The notes beneath the pieces were generated by a model that was given only the letters and a program-made list of their open reading frames with translations, did no database searches and was not told the origin of the DNA. This document shows positions 48,518 to 56,835 of a DNA stretch of 64,000 bases, piece after piece (position 1 is the first letter of the stretch; each line of letters opens with the position of its first letter). The position numbers and the translations under genes were made by a program. The DNA comes from Brachybacterium muris (lineage in GTDB: Bacteria; Actinomycetota; Actinomycetes; Actinomycetales; Dermabacteraceae). The stretch is taken from NCBI RefSeq assembly GCF_016907455.1, contig NZ_JAFBCB010000001.1:2046001-2110000 (forward strand). The letters run 5' to 3'.

Positions 48518-49177
48518 GCCCACGCCCAGCGCTACATCTCCATCAAGCACACCTACGACCTGACCCTCTCCAGCGAGGCCGAGCGGAAGGCGCTGCAGGA
48601 GATGCTCGGCGGGACGACCGCGCCAGCCGGCCCCTTCCTCGACGTGAAGAAGGGCGTCGAGCACTACGACGCGATGGTGTGGATGAAGACCAAGGGCATC
48701 TCCACCGGCTGGAAGGTCTCCGGCGGCTACGAATACCGGCCCCTGAACGCGGTGAACCGCGACGCCATGGCGGCGTTCCTGTACCGCCTGGCCGGCTCCC
48801 CGAAGGTGTCCCTGCCGAAGGCGAGCCCGTTCCGGGACGTGAAGCCGGGCCAGGAGCACTACACCGCGATCATCTGGGCCTACCAGAAGGGCATCACCAC
48901 CGGCTGGCCCGACGGCACCTTCCGACCCACCCAGTCGATCAAGCGCGACGCGATGGCGGCGTTCCTCTACCGCTTCGCCGGCGAGCCGAAGACCTCCGCA
49001 GCGTCGGGCTCATGCTTCCGGGACGTCTCGAGCAACCAGCAGTTCGCCAAGGAGATGTGCTGGATGAAGAACCAGGGCATCTCCACCGGCTGGTCCGACG
49101 GCACCTACCGCCCGCTCCAGTCCGTCAAGCGCGACGCGATGGCCGCGTTCTTGCACCGCTACGACGCGAAGTTCTGA
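48518..49177 (+). pseudogene. S-layer-homology (SLH) protein, C-terminal fragment
   Basis: Three tandem SLH-type repeats in the last ~185 codons, each with the core GI(S/T)TGW-x-x-GT(F/Y)RP-x-x-x-(V/I)-x-RDAMAAFL. Such triplets anchor or terminate actinobacterial cell-wall hydrolases. No suitable start codon, RBS or signal peptide: the open frame upstream is Arg/Pro-rich shadow sequence, so the gene is 5'-truncated at ~48517. Confidence 0.75.
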
Positions 49178-49193
49178 CCCGCACATGGATCAG

Positions 49194-49233
49194 CACAGCA
49201 GTCCCGCACTCGATCGAGTACGGGGCTGCTGTG
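49194..49233 (+). terminator. Hairpin after SLH fragment
   Basis: CACAGCAG...CCCG and CGGG...CTGCTGTG pair across a GATC-centred loop, 17 bases past the SLH stop. Confidence 0.6.
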
Positions 49234-49312
49234 CGCTGTGGGGCATCGACCGCACACCTGCTGCAGTCGGACGAGAGCAAGCTCCTACGTGGATGGCTGC
49301 GACGGGTCCGGC

Positions 49313-49615
49313 TCAACGCGGAGGCAGCGGTGGGGTGCGCGACCGCAGCGCCTCGTTGAGGTCCCGCGCGGCGGTGTCCTTCACGGGAGCGCCGGGCAGC
49401 AGCCGGCAGCCGATGCGTACCGCGCGTCCGCATTCCTGGCACTCCCAGGTCCGGTGCCCGCCATGCTGCGGCCCCACGGCGCAGGGACAACTGTGCCAGC
49501 CGACGAGGTGTCGGGTGGACCCGCACTGGCACGGCGGCAGAGGCTCCGCCCAGCCGTTCGGGCCGTGGACGAGCCAGGGGTCACGGGGTATCGGGGTCGA
49601 GATCGGGGCGGCCAT
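49313..49615 (-). CDS. Small Cys-rich (zinc-ribbon-like) protein
   Basis: 100 residues. CQCGSTRHLVGWHSCPC and WECQECGRAVRIGC provide several Cys pairs suitable for zinc. No known family recognised. It is the last gene on the strand carrying the restriction operon, 54 bases after the RHH gene. Confidence 0.5.
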   Translation of the reverse strand: MAAPISTPIPRDPWLVHGPNGWAEPLPPCQCGSTRHLVGWHSCPCAVGPQHGGHRTWECQECGRAVRIGCRLLPGAPVKDTAARDLNEALRSRTPPLPPR

Positions 49616-49669
49616 GGGGTCAGGATCGCAGCGGGGTGCGACGGGTGGGGGTGGAGCAGGGCGCAGCCC

Positions 49670-49897
49670 TCAGCCGCGCCGCCACGCCCCGTCCATCACG
49701 CCCGGGTCCCCGAGATCGGCGAAGGTAGCCGCCGAGCGGGCCCAGTCCTCCGCGGCGACCGTCGCGGCGCGCGGGCTCGAGGCCTCCCGCTCGAAGAGTC
49801 GGCGAAGATACTCGTTGCGTGAGAGGCCCAGTGCCGCCGCGTCGGCGTCGATGCGTCGGATCGCCGCCTCGCTCAGTCCACGGATCAGGATGCTCAC
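49670..49897 (-). CDS. RHH-family antitoxin-like protein (orphan)
   Basis: 75 residues. MSILIRGLSEAAIRRIDADA then GLSRNEYLRRLFERE is the ribbon-helix-helix of VapB/FitA antitoxins. In those systems a PIN toxin gene follows directly; here only the Cys-rich gene follows, so the antitoxin has no obvious partner. It starts 26 bases after hsdR and may be co-transcribed with it. Confidence 0.75.
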   Translation of the reverse strand: MSILIRGLSEAAIRRIDADAAALGLSRNEYLRRLFEREASSPRAATVAAEDWARSAATFADLGDPGVMDGAWRRG

Positions 49898-49923
49898 CGT
49901 GGTGACCGCCTCCTGATCGGACG

Positions 49924-52900
49924 CTATCCGATGTCCTCGGGCGCGTCGTCGGTCCGCATCCGGCGGGACTGGTACAGGTACGTCCCGATGAGGCGGATGA
50001 ACTCGTCGGCGCGATCGTTCTCGCCGGTGAGCGCGCCGGTGAGCTTGCCGAACGCGCCCTCGTTGAGGACGGCAGCATCGGTCAGCGTCTCGCGGAGCTC
50101 CGGAGAAGCCATGAACTGGTCCAGCGCGTTGTGGTCGATCTGGTCTGCGATACGGGGGTCCTCCCCCGCCATACCAGCTGCCGCGACGACGAACCCTTCG
50201 ATCTGCGGGTCCGCGAACTCCGAGCCGAAGAGCGCATTGATCCGGTCGACGATCTCCGATAGGAGGACCAACTGCGGATCCGGGCGCGATCCGCCGGTGC
50301 CGGGTTCCTTGTAGCCGCCCCCGAGCGTCGGAGTCTCTTCGTCGCCACCGAGCCCGATGTCAGCCTTGCCTCGGTCGATCTGCCGCACGCGTCGGAGCTC
50401 GAGACCGCTGACGTCGACATCCGGCTCGACTCCCTCCGAGGGCAGGACCCGCACCAGCTGGCGCAGGAACTCGGCGAGCTTCTCGAGGTCGGTGGTGCCG
50501 TAGTCGACGACCTGGGACATGAAGTCGTACAGCCGCACGTAGGAGCCGCAGTCCTTCTTGAAGGTGCGCAGCTCGTCCAGGGTCTGGCTGTCCTCCTCGC
50601 TCGCGGCCTCCTCCCACTGTGCGCAGTACTCCTCGAGGGCCGGGGTCACGGCCCTCGCGAGCCGTCCGCTGGACTCCTTCTCGGCCCACCACGCCTCGGC
50701 AAAGCGCTCGACGTCGGCCGGGGTGTAGATCCGCGTCTGGGCGAGCTTCGTGGCGAGCTTGTGGACGAGGTTCGGGTCCGTCGCCTTCTCGATGTGCGCC
50801 TCGGTGTAGTAGGTCAGGAACGCCTCGCGGATCTCCTCCGGCTCGTTGACGAAGTCCAGGACGAAGGTGCGCTCCTTCTTCTCCCCCGACGGGGCCCGGT
50901 AGGTGCGGTTCAGCCGCGACAGGGTCTGCACCGCGTGGACGTCGGGCAGCTTCTTGTCGACGTACATCGCGCACAGCAGCGGCTGGTCGAAGCCGGTCTG
51001 GAACTTGTCGGCGACGAGCATGAGCCGGTACTCGGGCCGGCGGAACTCGCGGGCGAGGTCGGAGCCGAGCCCAGGGTTCATCGACGCCTCGGTGACGTCC
51101 TCGAGGTGGTACTCGTCGTCGCTGAGCGACCCGCTGAAGGCGACGATGGACTTGTAGCCGTAGTTCCTCGAGTGCAGGTACTTGTCGACCTCGACCTTGT
51201 ACCGCACGGCGGCCTGCCGGGAATCGGTGACGACCATGGCCTTCGCATGCCCGTCCAGCAGATGCGCGACGTTCGCGTGGAAGTGCTCGACGATGATCTC
51301 GACCTTCTGGCCGATGTTCGTCCGGTGCAGCTTCGCGAACCGCATGATCTTCCGGGTCGCGACCTTCTGGTCGACGAGCTGATCCTCATTGCCGCCGGTG
51401 ATGCTGGTGACGATGCCGTCGTCGCTGTGCTGCTCGATCTCGAAGGCCGTCCTGTAGCTCTGGTAGCCGCGCAGGACGTCCAGGATGAAGTCCTCCTCGA
51501 TCGCCTGCCGCATCGTGTAGACGTCGAAGGCCACGGGCAGCCCGTCATCTTTCGCGCGGCCGAAGAGCTCCTTGGTCTTGTGCTTCGGCGTCGCCGTGAA
51601 CGCGAGCAGCGAGACGTTGCGGGCCCCGGCCCGCGCGGCCGTCTCGGCGGCGATCGTCCTCTCCCGGGCGACGTCCGCTTCGACGAGGTCGTTGACGATG
51701 TCCTGGCTGTCCAGGTCGTCCTCGTCGGTGACCTCGCCGCCGTCGGTGAGGACCTTCTTCAGCTCCGCCGCGCTCTTACCCGACTGGGAGGTGTGCGCCT
51801 CGTCGATGATGACCGCGAAGTTCCTGTCCCCGAGGGTCGTCTCGAGCAGACCCTTGACGTGCGGGAAGGTCTGGAGGGTGACCACGATGATCAGCGCGGA
51901 GCCGGTGAGCGCGTCCAGCAGCGCCCGGGACTTCGAACCGCCGGAGCTGCGCACCGCGGCGGAGTCGATGACGGCGACCGTGCCCTTGGTGCCGTCGACC
52001 TGCTCGACGGCCTGCTGCAGCTGAGCGTCCAGCACCTTCCGGTCCGAGACGATGAGGACCTTGTCGAAGACCTTCTCGTTGCGCACATCGTGGAGGCGGG
52101 CGAGCCGGTGCGCTGTCCACGCGATGGTGTTCGTCTTCCCGGAGCCGGCGGAGTGCTCGATGAGGTATCGCTGGCCGGGCCCGTCCTCGGCGATCGAGTC
52201 GACGAGCTTCGTGACCGCCCGCCACTGGTGGTAGCGAGGGAACATCAGCGCCGTGGAGCGCTTGATCTTCCGCGTCGCCGGATCCTCGGACGTCTCCTGC
52301 TTGAGGAACATCTGCGATCCGAGGATCGCGAGCCACGCGTCCCGCTGCAGGACCTCCTCCCACAGGTACGAGGTCGCCGAGCCATCGGGGTTCGCGGGGT
52401 TGCCGGACGCGCCCGTGTCCGCGTGGCCGCGGTTGAAGGGCAGGAAGTAGGTCTTCTCCCCCGCGAGCTTCGTCGTCATGTGGACCTGGCCGTTGTCGAC
52501 CGCGAAGTGCACGAGCGCCCGGTTGCCGAAACCCAGCAGCGGCTGCCCAGCCGGGTCACGGTCCTTCCGGTACTGCGTGATCGCAGCACGGACCTCCTGC
52601 TTGAAGAAGGACTTCAGCTCGCAGGTCGCGACCGGGATCCCGTTGACGAAGAACACCAGGTCGATGGAGCGGTTGTCGCCGCGCTTCGGCGAGAAGTGCA
52701 CCTGGCGCACGACCCGGAGCCGCACCTTCTCGTAGTTCGCGGTGACCTCACGATTCAGCGTGGTCGCCGGCTTGAACTGGCACATGCGCAGGTTCGCCGT
52801 CGCACCCCGGGTGTGGGAGAACTTCCGACGCAGTACGTTCAGCGTCCCCCCGCCAGAGAGCATCGGGGTGTCCAGCCAGGAGACGAGCGCATCCAGCAGC

Positions 52901-53121
52901 GCCTCGCGGTCGGCCTGCTCGGCCCCGGTGCCGACGCGGACGACCTTCGCGTACTCCTCGGGCTGGGTCTCGGACAGCCACCAGTGGACGTCCTCGGGCC
53001 ACAACGCCCGCTGCACGTCGTAGCCCTCGTCGGTGGCGCTGTACTCCCAGCCATGCGCGGCGAGATGCTCGGCGATGTCCGTCTCGAAGACCGATTCGCG
53101 GGTCCCATCGATCCCAGCCAT
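49924..53121 (-). CDS. hsdR: Type I restriction endonuclease subunit R
   Basis: 1065 residues. N-terminal nuclease: Asp154 in SIDLVFF and Glu168-x-Lys170 in CELKS form the PD-(D/E)xK site. Translocase: Walker A HSAGSGKT at ~323-330, DEAH at ~440-443 in IIDEAHTSQSG, later helicase motifs FTATPKHKTKELFG and LMLVADKFQTGFDQPLL. It cuts unmethylated DNA after ATP-driven translocation. Starts three bases after the hsdS stop. Intact, normal length. Confidence 0.96.
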   Translation of the reverse strand: MAGIDGTRESVFETDIAEHLAAHGWEYSATDEGYDVQRALWPEDVHWWLSETQPEEYAKVVRVGTGAEQADREALLDALVSWLDTPMLSGGGTLNVLRRKFSHTRGATANLRMCQFKPATTLNREVTANYEKVRLRVVRQVHFSPKRGDNRSIDLVFFVNGIPVATCELKSFFKQEVRAAITQYRKDRDPAGQPLLGFGNRALVHFAVDNGQVHMTTKLAGEKTYFLPFNRGHADTGASGNPANPDGSATSYLWEEVLQRDAWLAILGSQMFLKQETSEDPATRKIKRSTALMFPRYHQWRAVTKLVDSIAEDGPGQRYLIEHSAGSGKTNTIAWTAHRLARLHDVRNEKVFDKVLIVSDRKVLDAQLQQAVEQVDGTKGTVAVIDSAAVRSSGGSKSRALLDALTGSALIIVVTLQTFPHVKGLLETTLGDRNFAVIIDEAHTSQSGKSAAELKKVLTDGGEVTDEDDLDSQDIVNDLVEADVARERTIAAETAARAGARNVSLLAFTATPKHKTKELFGRAKDDGLPVAFDVYTMRQAIEEDFILDVLRGYQSYRTAFEIEQHSDDGIVTSITGGNEDQLVDQKVATRKIMRFAKLHRTNIGQKVEIIVEHFHANVAHLLDGHAKAMVVTDSRQAAVRYKVEVDKYLHSRNYGYKSIVAFSGSLSDDEYHLEDVTEASMNPGLGSDLAREFRRPEYRLMLVADKFQTGFDQPLLCAMYVDKKLPDVHAVQTLSRLNRTYRAPSGEKKERTFVLDFVNEPEEIREAFLTYYTEAHIEKATDPNLVHKLATKLAQTRIYTPADVERFAEAWWAEKESSGRLARAVTPALEEYCAQWEEAASEEDSQTLDELRTFKKDCGSYVRLYDFMSQVVDYGTTDLEKLAEFLRQLVRVLPSEGVEPDVDVSGLELRRVRQIDRGKADIGLGGDEETPTLGGGYKEPGTGGSRPDPQLVLLSEIVDRINALFGSEFADPQIEGFVVAAAGMAGEDPRIADQIDHNALDQFMASPELRETLTDAAVLNEGAFGKLTGALTGENDRADEFIRLIGTYLYQSRRMRTDDAPEDIG

Positions 53122-53124
53122 AAC

Positions 53125-54339
53125 TCAGCTCGCCTTCCTCGCCGAGCGCACGTCAATCTGTCCGGTCACCGCGGCCGTGATCAGGGCCGAGCGTCGCTCT
53201 TTCGCGAGTGAGATGTGTTGTTCCGCCTTGGCAATGAGGGCTTCAAGTTGCTCATTCCTCTCGCGATACTCCGCAGTGAACCACTCCTGGTGTTCAGGCG
53301 ATGAAATACTTAGAGGTACCCGGGCGAAGGTTCCCCAATTACGAAAGTCAACGCTTCGTTGCCTTGTATTGGGAGCCTGACTCGCCAGGAAACCCGAAGT
53401 CCCCAGATATCTGAGGAGCATTGATAGATATTCCGCGTCGTCCGAGTATCGAGGCCGACATACATGATACACAGGAGAGCACTGTCCATTACTGTCCGAG
53501 ACGCCGACAGCGCCTGCAAATCCATCGAGGGCATGAAAAACAATATCCCCTTCGTGAACACCTTGAAACCCCGCCTCTGCCGCTGACAAAGTATAACCCT
53601 CGGCGCGACGGTTTTCACGCAACGTAACTACGCCATCTCGGTACGCTGTCACGACTCCGGCACCACGAGCCACAGGTCGATCGAGCCGAACGAGGGCTTG
53701 CCGGACAGTTACAAGCCTCCGACCTTCACAACCTTGGAACTCAGCATCGAGCAGTGCTCTGTCGCGCTCTCGAAACAGCTCGATGAGCTCCTCCTGCTTC
53801 GCCACGAGCGCGTCGATCTGGGCCGTCTCTCGGTCCAGGTAGTCGGCGATGGCGCGCTGCTCATCGAGGGGAGGAAGTGGGACCGAAGTCGAAGCGAACG
53901 CAGAAGACGAAAGCTCGAGAAAAGTCGTGCCCTGCCCGCGCGCGATGAGCTCGGAACGGGCCGCGACGAGAGCTTTAGCGATGTAACGCGGTTCAATCCC
54001 GTCCCACACTGCAACGGCTCTGCACCCTTGATTAAATGCGGAGGTCGCAGCGACTCTTCCGACATGGCCAATGGGGGCGCGCGTCGACACGAGAACACTC
54101 CCTGCTGGAGCAAGCCCGGCCCCATTCCCCCCCTTCACCGAAAGGGAGCGGTCGGTCGATGAGATCAATGCACCATCGGCACCGTTAAGGTCTGGCGGAG
54201 TCACGAAAGGAAGGTCGCCATTCCAGTTCTCCGGATCTGAAGTCGGAGTCCCTCCGTTCAGGACCTGTCCTACGCGTCTGATGGGCGCTGCCTGCCAGCC
54301 GTTCGGGAGGGCCGAGTAGCTGAACCACATCGTCGTCAT
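53125..54339 (-). CDS. hsdS: Type I restriction specificity subunit S
   Basis: 404 residues. Two target-recognition domains separated by a conserved helix (PLPPLDEQRAIADYLDRETA at ~165) and closed by a second (LEALIAKAEQHISLAKERR). It dictates the bipartite methylation/cleavage site. ATG 54339 overlaps the hsdM stop (ATGA). The second recognition domain (~53280-53650) is lower in GC than hsdM/hsdR, a typical mark of domain shuffling. The recognised sequence cannot be deduced. Confidence 0.93.
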   Translation of the reverse strand: MTTMWFSYSALPNGWQAAPIRRVGQVLNGGTPTSDPENWNGDLPFVTPPDLNGADGALISSTDRSLSVKGGNGAGLAPAGSVLVSTRAPIGHVGRVAATSAFNQGCRAVAVWDGIEPRYIAKALVAARSELIARGQGTTFLELSSSAFASTSVPLPPLDEQRAIADYLDRETAQIDALVAKQEELIELFRERDRALLDAEFQGCEGRRLVTVRQALVRLDRPVARGAGVVTAYRDGVVTLRENRRAEGYTLSAAEAGFQGVHEGDIVFHALDGFAGAVGVSDSNGQCSPVYHVCRPRYSDDAEYLSMLLRYLGTSGFLASQAPNTRQRSVDFRNWGTFARVPLSISSPEHQEWFTAEYRERNEQLEALIAKAEQHISLAKERRSALITAAVTGQIDVRSARKAS

Positions 54340-56384
54340 GCCTCCACTTCCCGCAGCAGCCCCATAATCTCGCCGACGACGCGTTCGAGATCCGCGTCGA
54401 TCTCTTCGAGCGGCCTGGGCGGGATGTACTCGTAGAAGTGGCGGGTGAAGGGGATCTCGTACCCGGTCTTGGTCTTGTCCCAGTCGATCCACGCGTCGGC
54501 GATATGGGGCTTCACTTCGGCGTCGAAGTAGGCTTCGACGGTCTCGCGCAGCGCCTCGTGGGTCTTCGGGTGTTCGCCCCAGCCGAAGGGAACGTTCTCG
54601 GTATCGCGTAGGGCCGGGTCAGGTTCGACGTCGCCCTTGTACTTGCCGGACTGAACGCGGCAGTAGTCGGCCTGGTCGTCGTGGACGCCGATGACCTGCA
54701 GCAGGGTCTTTCGGATCGCGGGCTTCAAGAGCGGGCCGTGCTCGCCGAGATGCTGGCCGAGCGCCTTGTCGAACTCCTCGCGGTTCAGGTACGCCGTGTC
54801 GCCGAAGGCCTCAAGGGATGCCGCAAGACCGTCGACCTGGCTGAGCTTCTTGTGCTCGGCAACGGCGGCGATCACCTCAGACGTGCACTCGAACCGCAGC
54901 TGGAGCGGCCGCTCCACGGTCACGGTCCAGTACGCGAAGTCGCGGTTGCCGAAGGTCTTCACCGGCACCTGGATCTCGGCGTCCTCGCCCTGCTGGCCGC
55001 CGAACGCGGCGACGATCGCGTCGCGGCTCGAGTCGGAGATCTCCATGCGCTTGGAGCCGATGGACTTCCGCAGCTTCGTGCCGAGCTTCGACGCGTCGAT
55101 GAGCTGGACCGTGCCCTTGCGCTCCTCCGGCTTCGCGTTCGAGAGGACCCACAGGTAGGTCGCAATGCCGGTGTTGTAGAACATGTCGTTCGGGAGCGCG
55201 ACGATCGCTTCGACGAGGTCGTTCTCGAGCATGTGCCCGCGGATCTCGGACGGGCCCGAGCCGGCCCCGCCGTTGAACAGCGGCGAGCCGTTGAGGACGA
55301 TGCCGGCCTTGCCGCCGCGGCCGTTCTCGTCGACGGGCCGCATCTTCGAGGCGACGTGGAGCAGGAACAGCATCGCCGCGTCCCCGACGGCCGGGAGGCC
55401 GGGCGCGAACCTGCCCTGACCGCCCCGGGCGTGCTCGTTCTTCACCTCCGACTCGACGGCCTTCCAGTCGGTGCCGAACGGCGGGTTCGAGAGCACGTAG
55501 TCGAACTGCCGGTCCTCGAACCGGTCGACGACGAGGGTGTCCCCGCGACGGACGTTGCTCGGGTCCTGCCCCTTGATCAGCAGGTCCGCCTTGCAGATCG
55601 CGTAGGTGCGCGGGTTGATCTCCTGACCGTACAGCGCCGTCGACGCATCCGGGTTCAGCTCGTGCAGGTGCTCGTCGGCGACGGTGAGCATCCCGCCGGT
55701 GCCGACCGTGGGGTCGTAGATGGAGCGCACCGTGCCGCGATCCCGCAGCGCCTCGGTGTCCTCCGCGTAGACCAGGTCGACCAGCAGGCGGACAACGTCG
55801 CGAGGGGTGTAGAACTGGCCGGCACCGTCATTCGCCGACTCCGCGAAGCGATAGATCAGGTTCTCAAACAGGTCCCCCATGTCCGCGTTCGAGACCGCCT
55901 CCGGGGAGAGGTCGATCTTCTCGAAGTGGCGCGTGACCTGCGCGAGGCGACCCCGGGCGTCCAGCGTGCGGAGGACGTTCTCGAAGTCGAAGGACTGGAA
56001 GACGTCGAGGTTCGCCGAGAACCCGCCCACGTAGTCGATGAGGTTTTCGGCGAGGTTGTCCGGATCCTGCAGCGCGCGGGTCAGCGTGTAGTCGCTCGTC
56101 GTCCAGAACGAGAGTCCCGCGCTGTCGGCGCTGCGGGTGCGGATCTTGAGGTGGGTCCGGCGCTGCTGCTCCCCCTCGTAGGTGGCGACGACGTCGCTCA
56201 TGACCTCGCGGTGCGGCTCCATCACACACTCGAGCCGGCGCAGCACGGTAAAAGGCAGGACGACGGAGCCGTACTCGGCCTCGGCATAGGGGCCGCGAAG
56301 CGTGTCGGCGACGCTCCACACGAAGTTGGACAGGGCTGACACGGCTGGTGATGCTCCTCGTCGATGCAGGATCGGATCTGACAT
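54336..56384 (-). CDS. hsdM: Type I restriction adenine methyltransferase subunit M
   Basis: 682 residues from ATG 56384 (AGGA site; ATG 56429 possible). HsdM N-terminal helical domain, then N6-adenine MTase: AdoMet motif DPTVGTGGM at ~224-232 and catalytic NPPF at ~300 in SNPPFGTDW. The long C-terminus (~480-682) exceeds the minimal subunit but fits the class. It methylates hemimethylated sites and forms the M2S1 enzyme. First gene of hsdM-S-R. Confidence 0.95.
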   Translation of the reverse strand: MSDPILHRRGASPAVSALSNFVWSVADTLRGPYAEAEYGSVVLPFTVLRRLECVMEPHREVMSDVVATYEGEQQRRTHLKIRTRSADSAGLSFWTTSDYTLTRALQDPDNLAENLIDYVGGFSANLDVFQSFDFENVLRTLDARGRLAQVTRHFEKIDLSPEAVSNADMGDLFENLIYRFAESANDGAGQFYTPRDVVRLLVDLVYAEDTEALRDRGTVRSIYDPTVGTGGMLTVADEHLHELNPDASTALYGQEINPRTYAICKADLLIKGQDPSNVRRGDTLVVDRFEDRQFDYVLSNPPFGTDWKAVESEVKNEHARGGQGRFAPGLPAVGDAAMLFLLHVASKMRPVDENGRGGKAGIVLNGSPLFNGGAGSGPSEIRGHMLENDLVEAIVALPNDMFYNTGIATYLWVLSNAKPEERKGTVQLIDASKLGTKLRKSIGSKRMEISDSSRDAIVAAFGGQQGEDAEIQVPVKTFGNRDFAYWTVTVERPLQLRFECTSEVIAAVAEHKKLSQVDGLAASLEAFGDTAYLNREEFDKALGQHLGEHGPLLKPAIRKTLLQVIGVHDDQADYCRVQSGKYKGDVEPDPALRDTENVPFGWGEHPKTHEALRETVEAYFDAEVKPHIADAWIDWDKTKTGYEIPFTRHFYEYIPPRPLEEIDADLERVVGEIMGLLREVEA

Positions 56385-56541
56385 CGATCCTAAGTGCCGG
56401 TCCCGACATAATTCCGATGGTCTCGACACTCAGAGACGAGCGCAGCCGTCACGCTCCGGGACGCCGTGCGCCGAGGATGCCGCTCCCTGAGGATCTTGCG
56501 TATAGGTCTGCGGATAGTCTGCCGATCCGAGGGCATAGCAA

Positions 56542-56579
56542 AGGGCCCCTCACCAGCATTTGTGCTGGTGAGGGGCCCT
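56542..56579 (-). terminator. Perfect hairpin after initiator tRNA, island side
   Basis: AGGGCCCCTCACCAGCA and its complement give a 17-bp stem with a TTTG loop, ending one base before attR. It replaces the ancestral terminator now at 37435-37470; the two differ in sequence. Confidence 0.85.
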
Positions 56580-56580
56580 A

Positions 56581-56621
56581 CTCGTAGCGGGGATAGGATT
56601 TGAACCTATGACCTCCGGGTT
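56581..56621. repeat. attR: 3' half of tRNA-fMet
   Basis: 41-bp partner of attL, embedded in the functional tRNA. It runs from just outside the 3' end into the anticodon stem. Confidence 0.9.
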
Positions 56622-56658
56622 ATGAGCCCGGCGAGCTACCGAACTGCTCCACCCCGCG
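56585..56658 (-). tRNA. Initiator tRNA-Met (anticodon CAT)
   Basis: 74 nt, no encoded CCA. The anticodon stem CCGGG/CCCGG around CTCATAA carries the three G-C pairs of initiators, and position 1 (C) is unpaired with position 72 (T), the other initiator mark. Its 3' half is the island's attR, so the current gene is a hybrid of host and island DNA. Confidence 0.95.
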
Positions 56659-56707
56659 GCGACGTCCTCCACTGTAGGGGATACGGCGTCGGCCCGTCCA
56701 GGCGGGA

Positions 56708-56741
56708 GGGCGTGAACGTGGGACAGCCCACGTTCACGCCC
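56708..56741 (-). terminator. 15-bp perfect hairpin
   Basis: GGGCGTGAACGTGGG and its complement with an ACAG loop, between the UPF0182 gene and the tRNA. Probably a second terminator for the UPF0182 transcript. Confidence 0.7.
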
Positions 56742-56783
56742 CGTTCCACTGCTGGTCACGGAGGGCCGGGCCCCAAGGCCAGC

Positions 56784-56821
56784 GTCCAGCAGTCAGGGGA
56801 ATCGATCCCTGACCGCTGGAC
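56784..56821 (-). terminator. Hairpin directly after UPF0182 gene
   Basis: GTCCAGC-A-GTCAGGG pairs with CCCTGAC-C-GCTGGAC (one internal mismatch), 15 bases past the stop at 56836. Confidence 0.7.
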
Positions 56822-56835
56822 ACCATGTCCCGGGG

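Larger units (their letters stand above)
37474..56621. mobile_element. 19.1-kb genomic island at the initiator tRNA gene
   Basis: Bounded by a 41-bp direct repeat (one mismatch) equal to the 3' half of tRNA-fMet. The intact tRNA is at the right edge and a displaced copy of its 3' half at the left edge, next to remnants of a tyrosine integrase reading away from attL: the standard layout of a tRNA-targeted element. Cargo: two IS elements, broken regulators, an XRE-ImmA/PIN cluster, an orphan antitoxin and a type I restriction system. The integrase is destroyed, so self-excision is not expected. Confidence 0.88.

Noticed and set aside
50761..53211. 816-codon plus-strand frame opposite hsdR
   Set aside because: Mirror of hsdR with biased composition and no motif; the same applies to 54681-56339 opposite hsdM and 57805-59517 opposite UPF0182.
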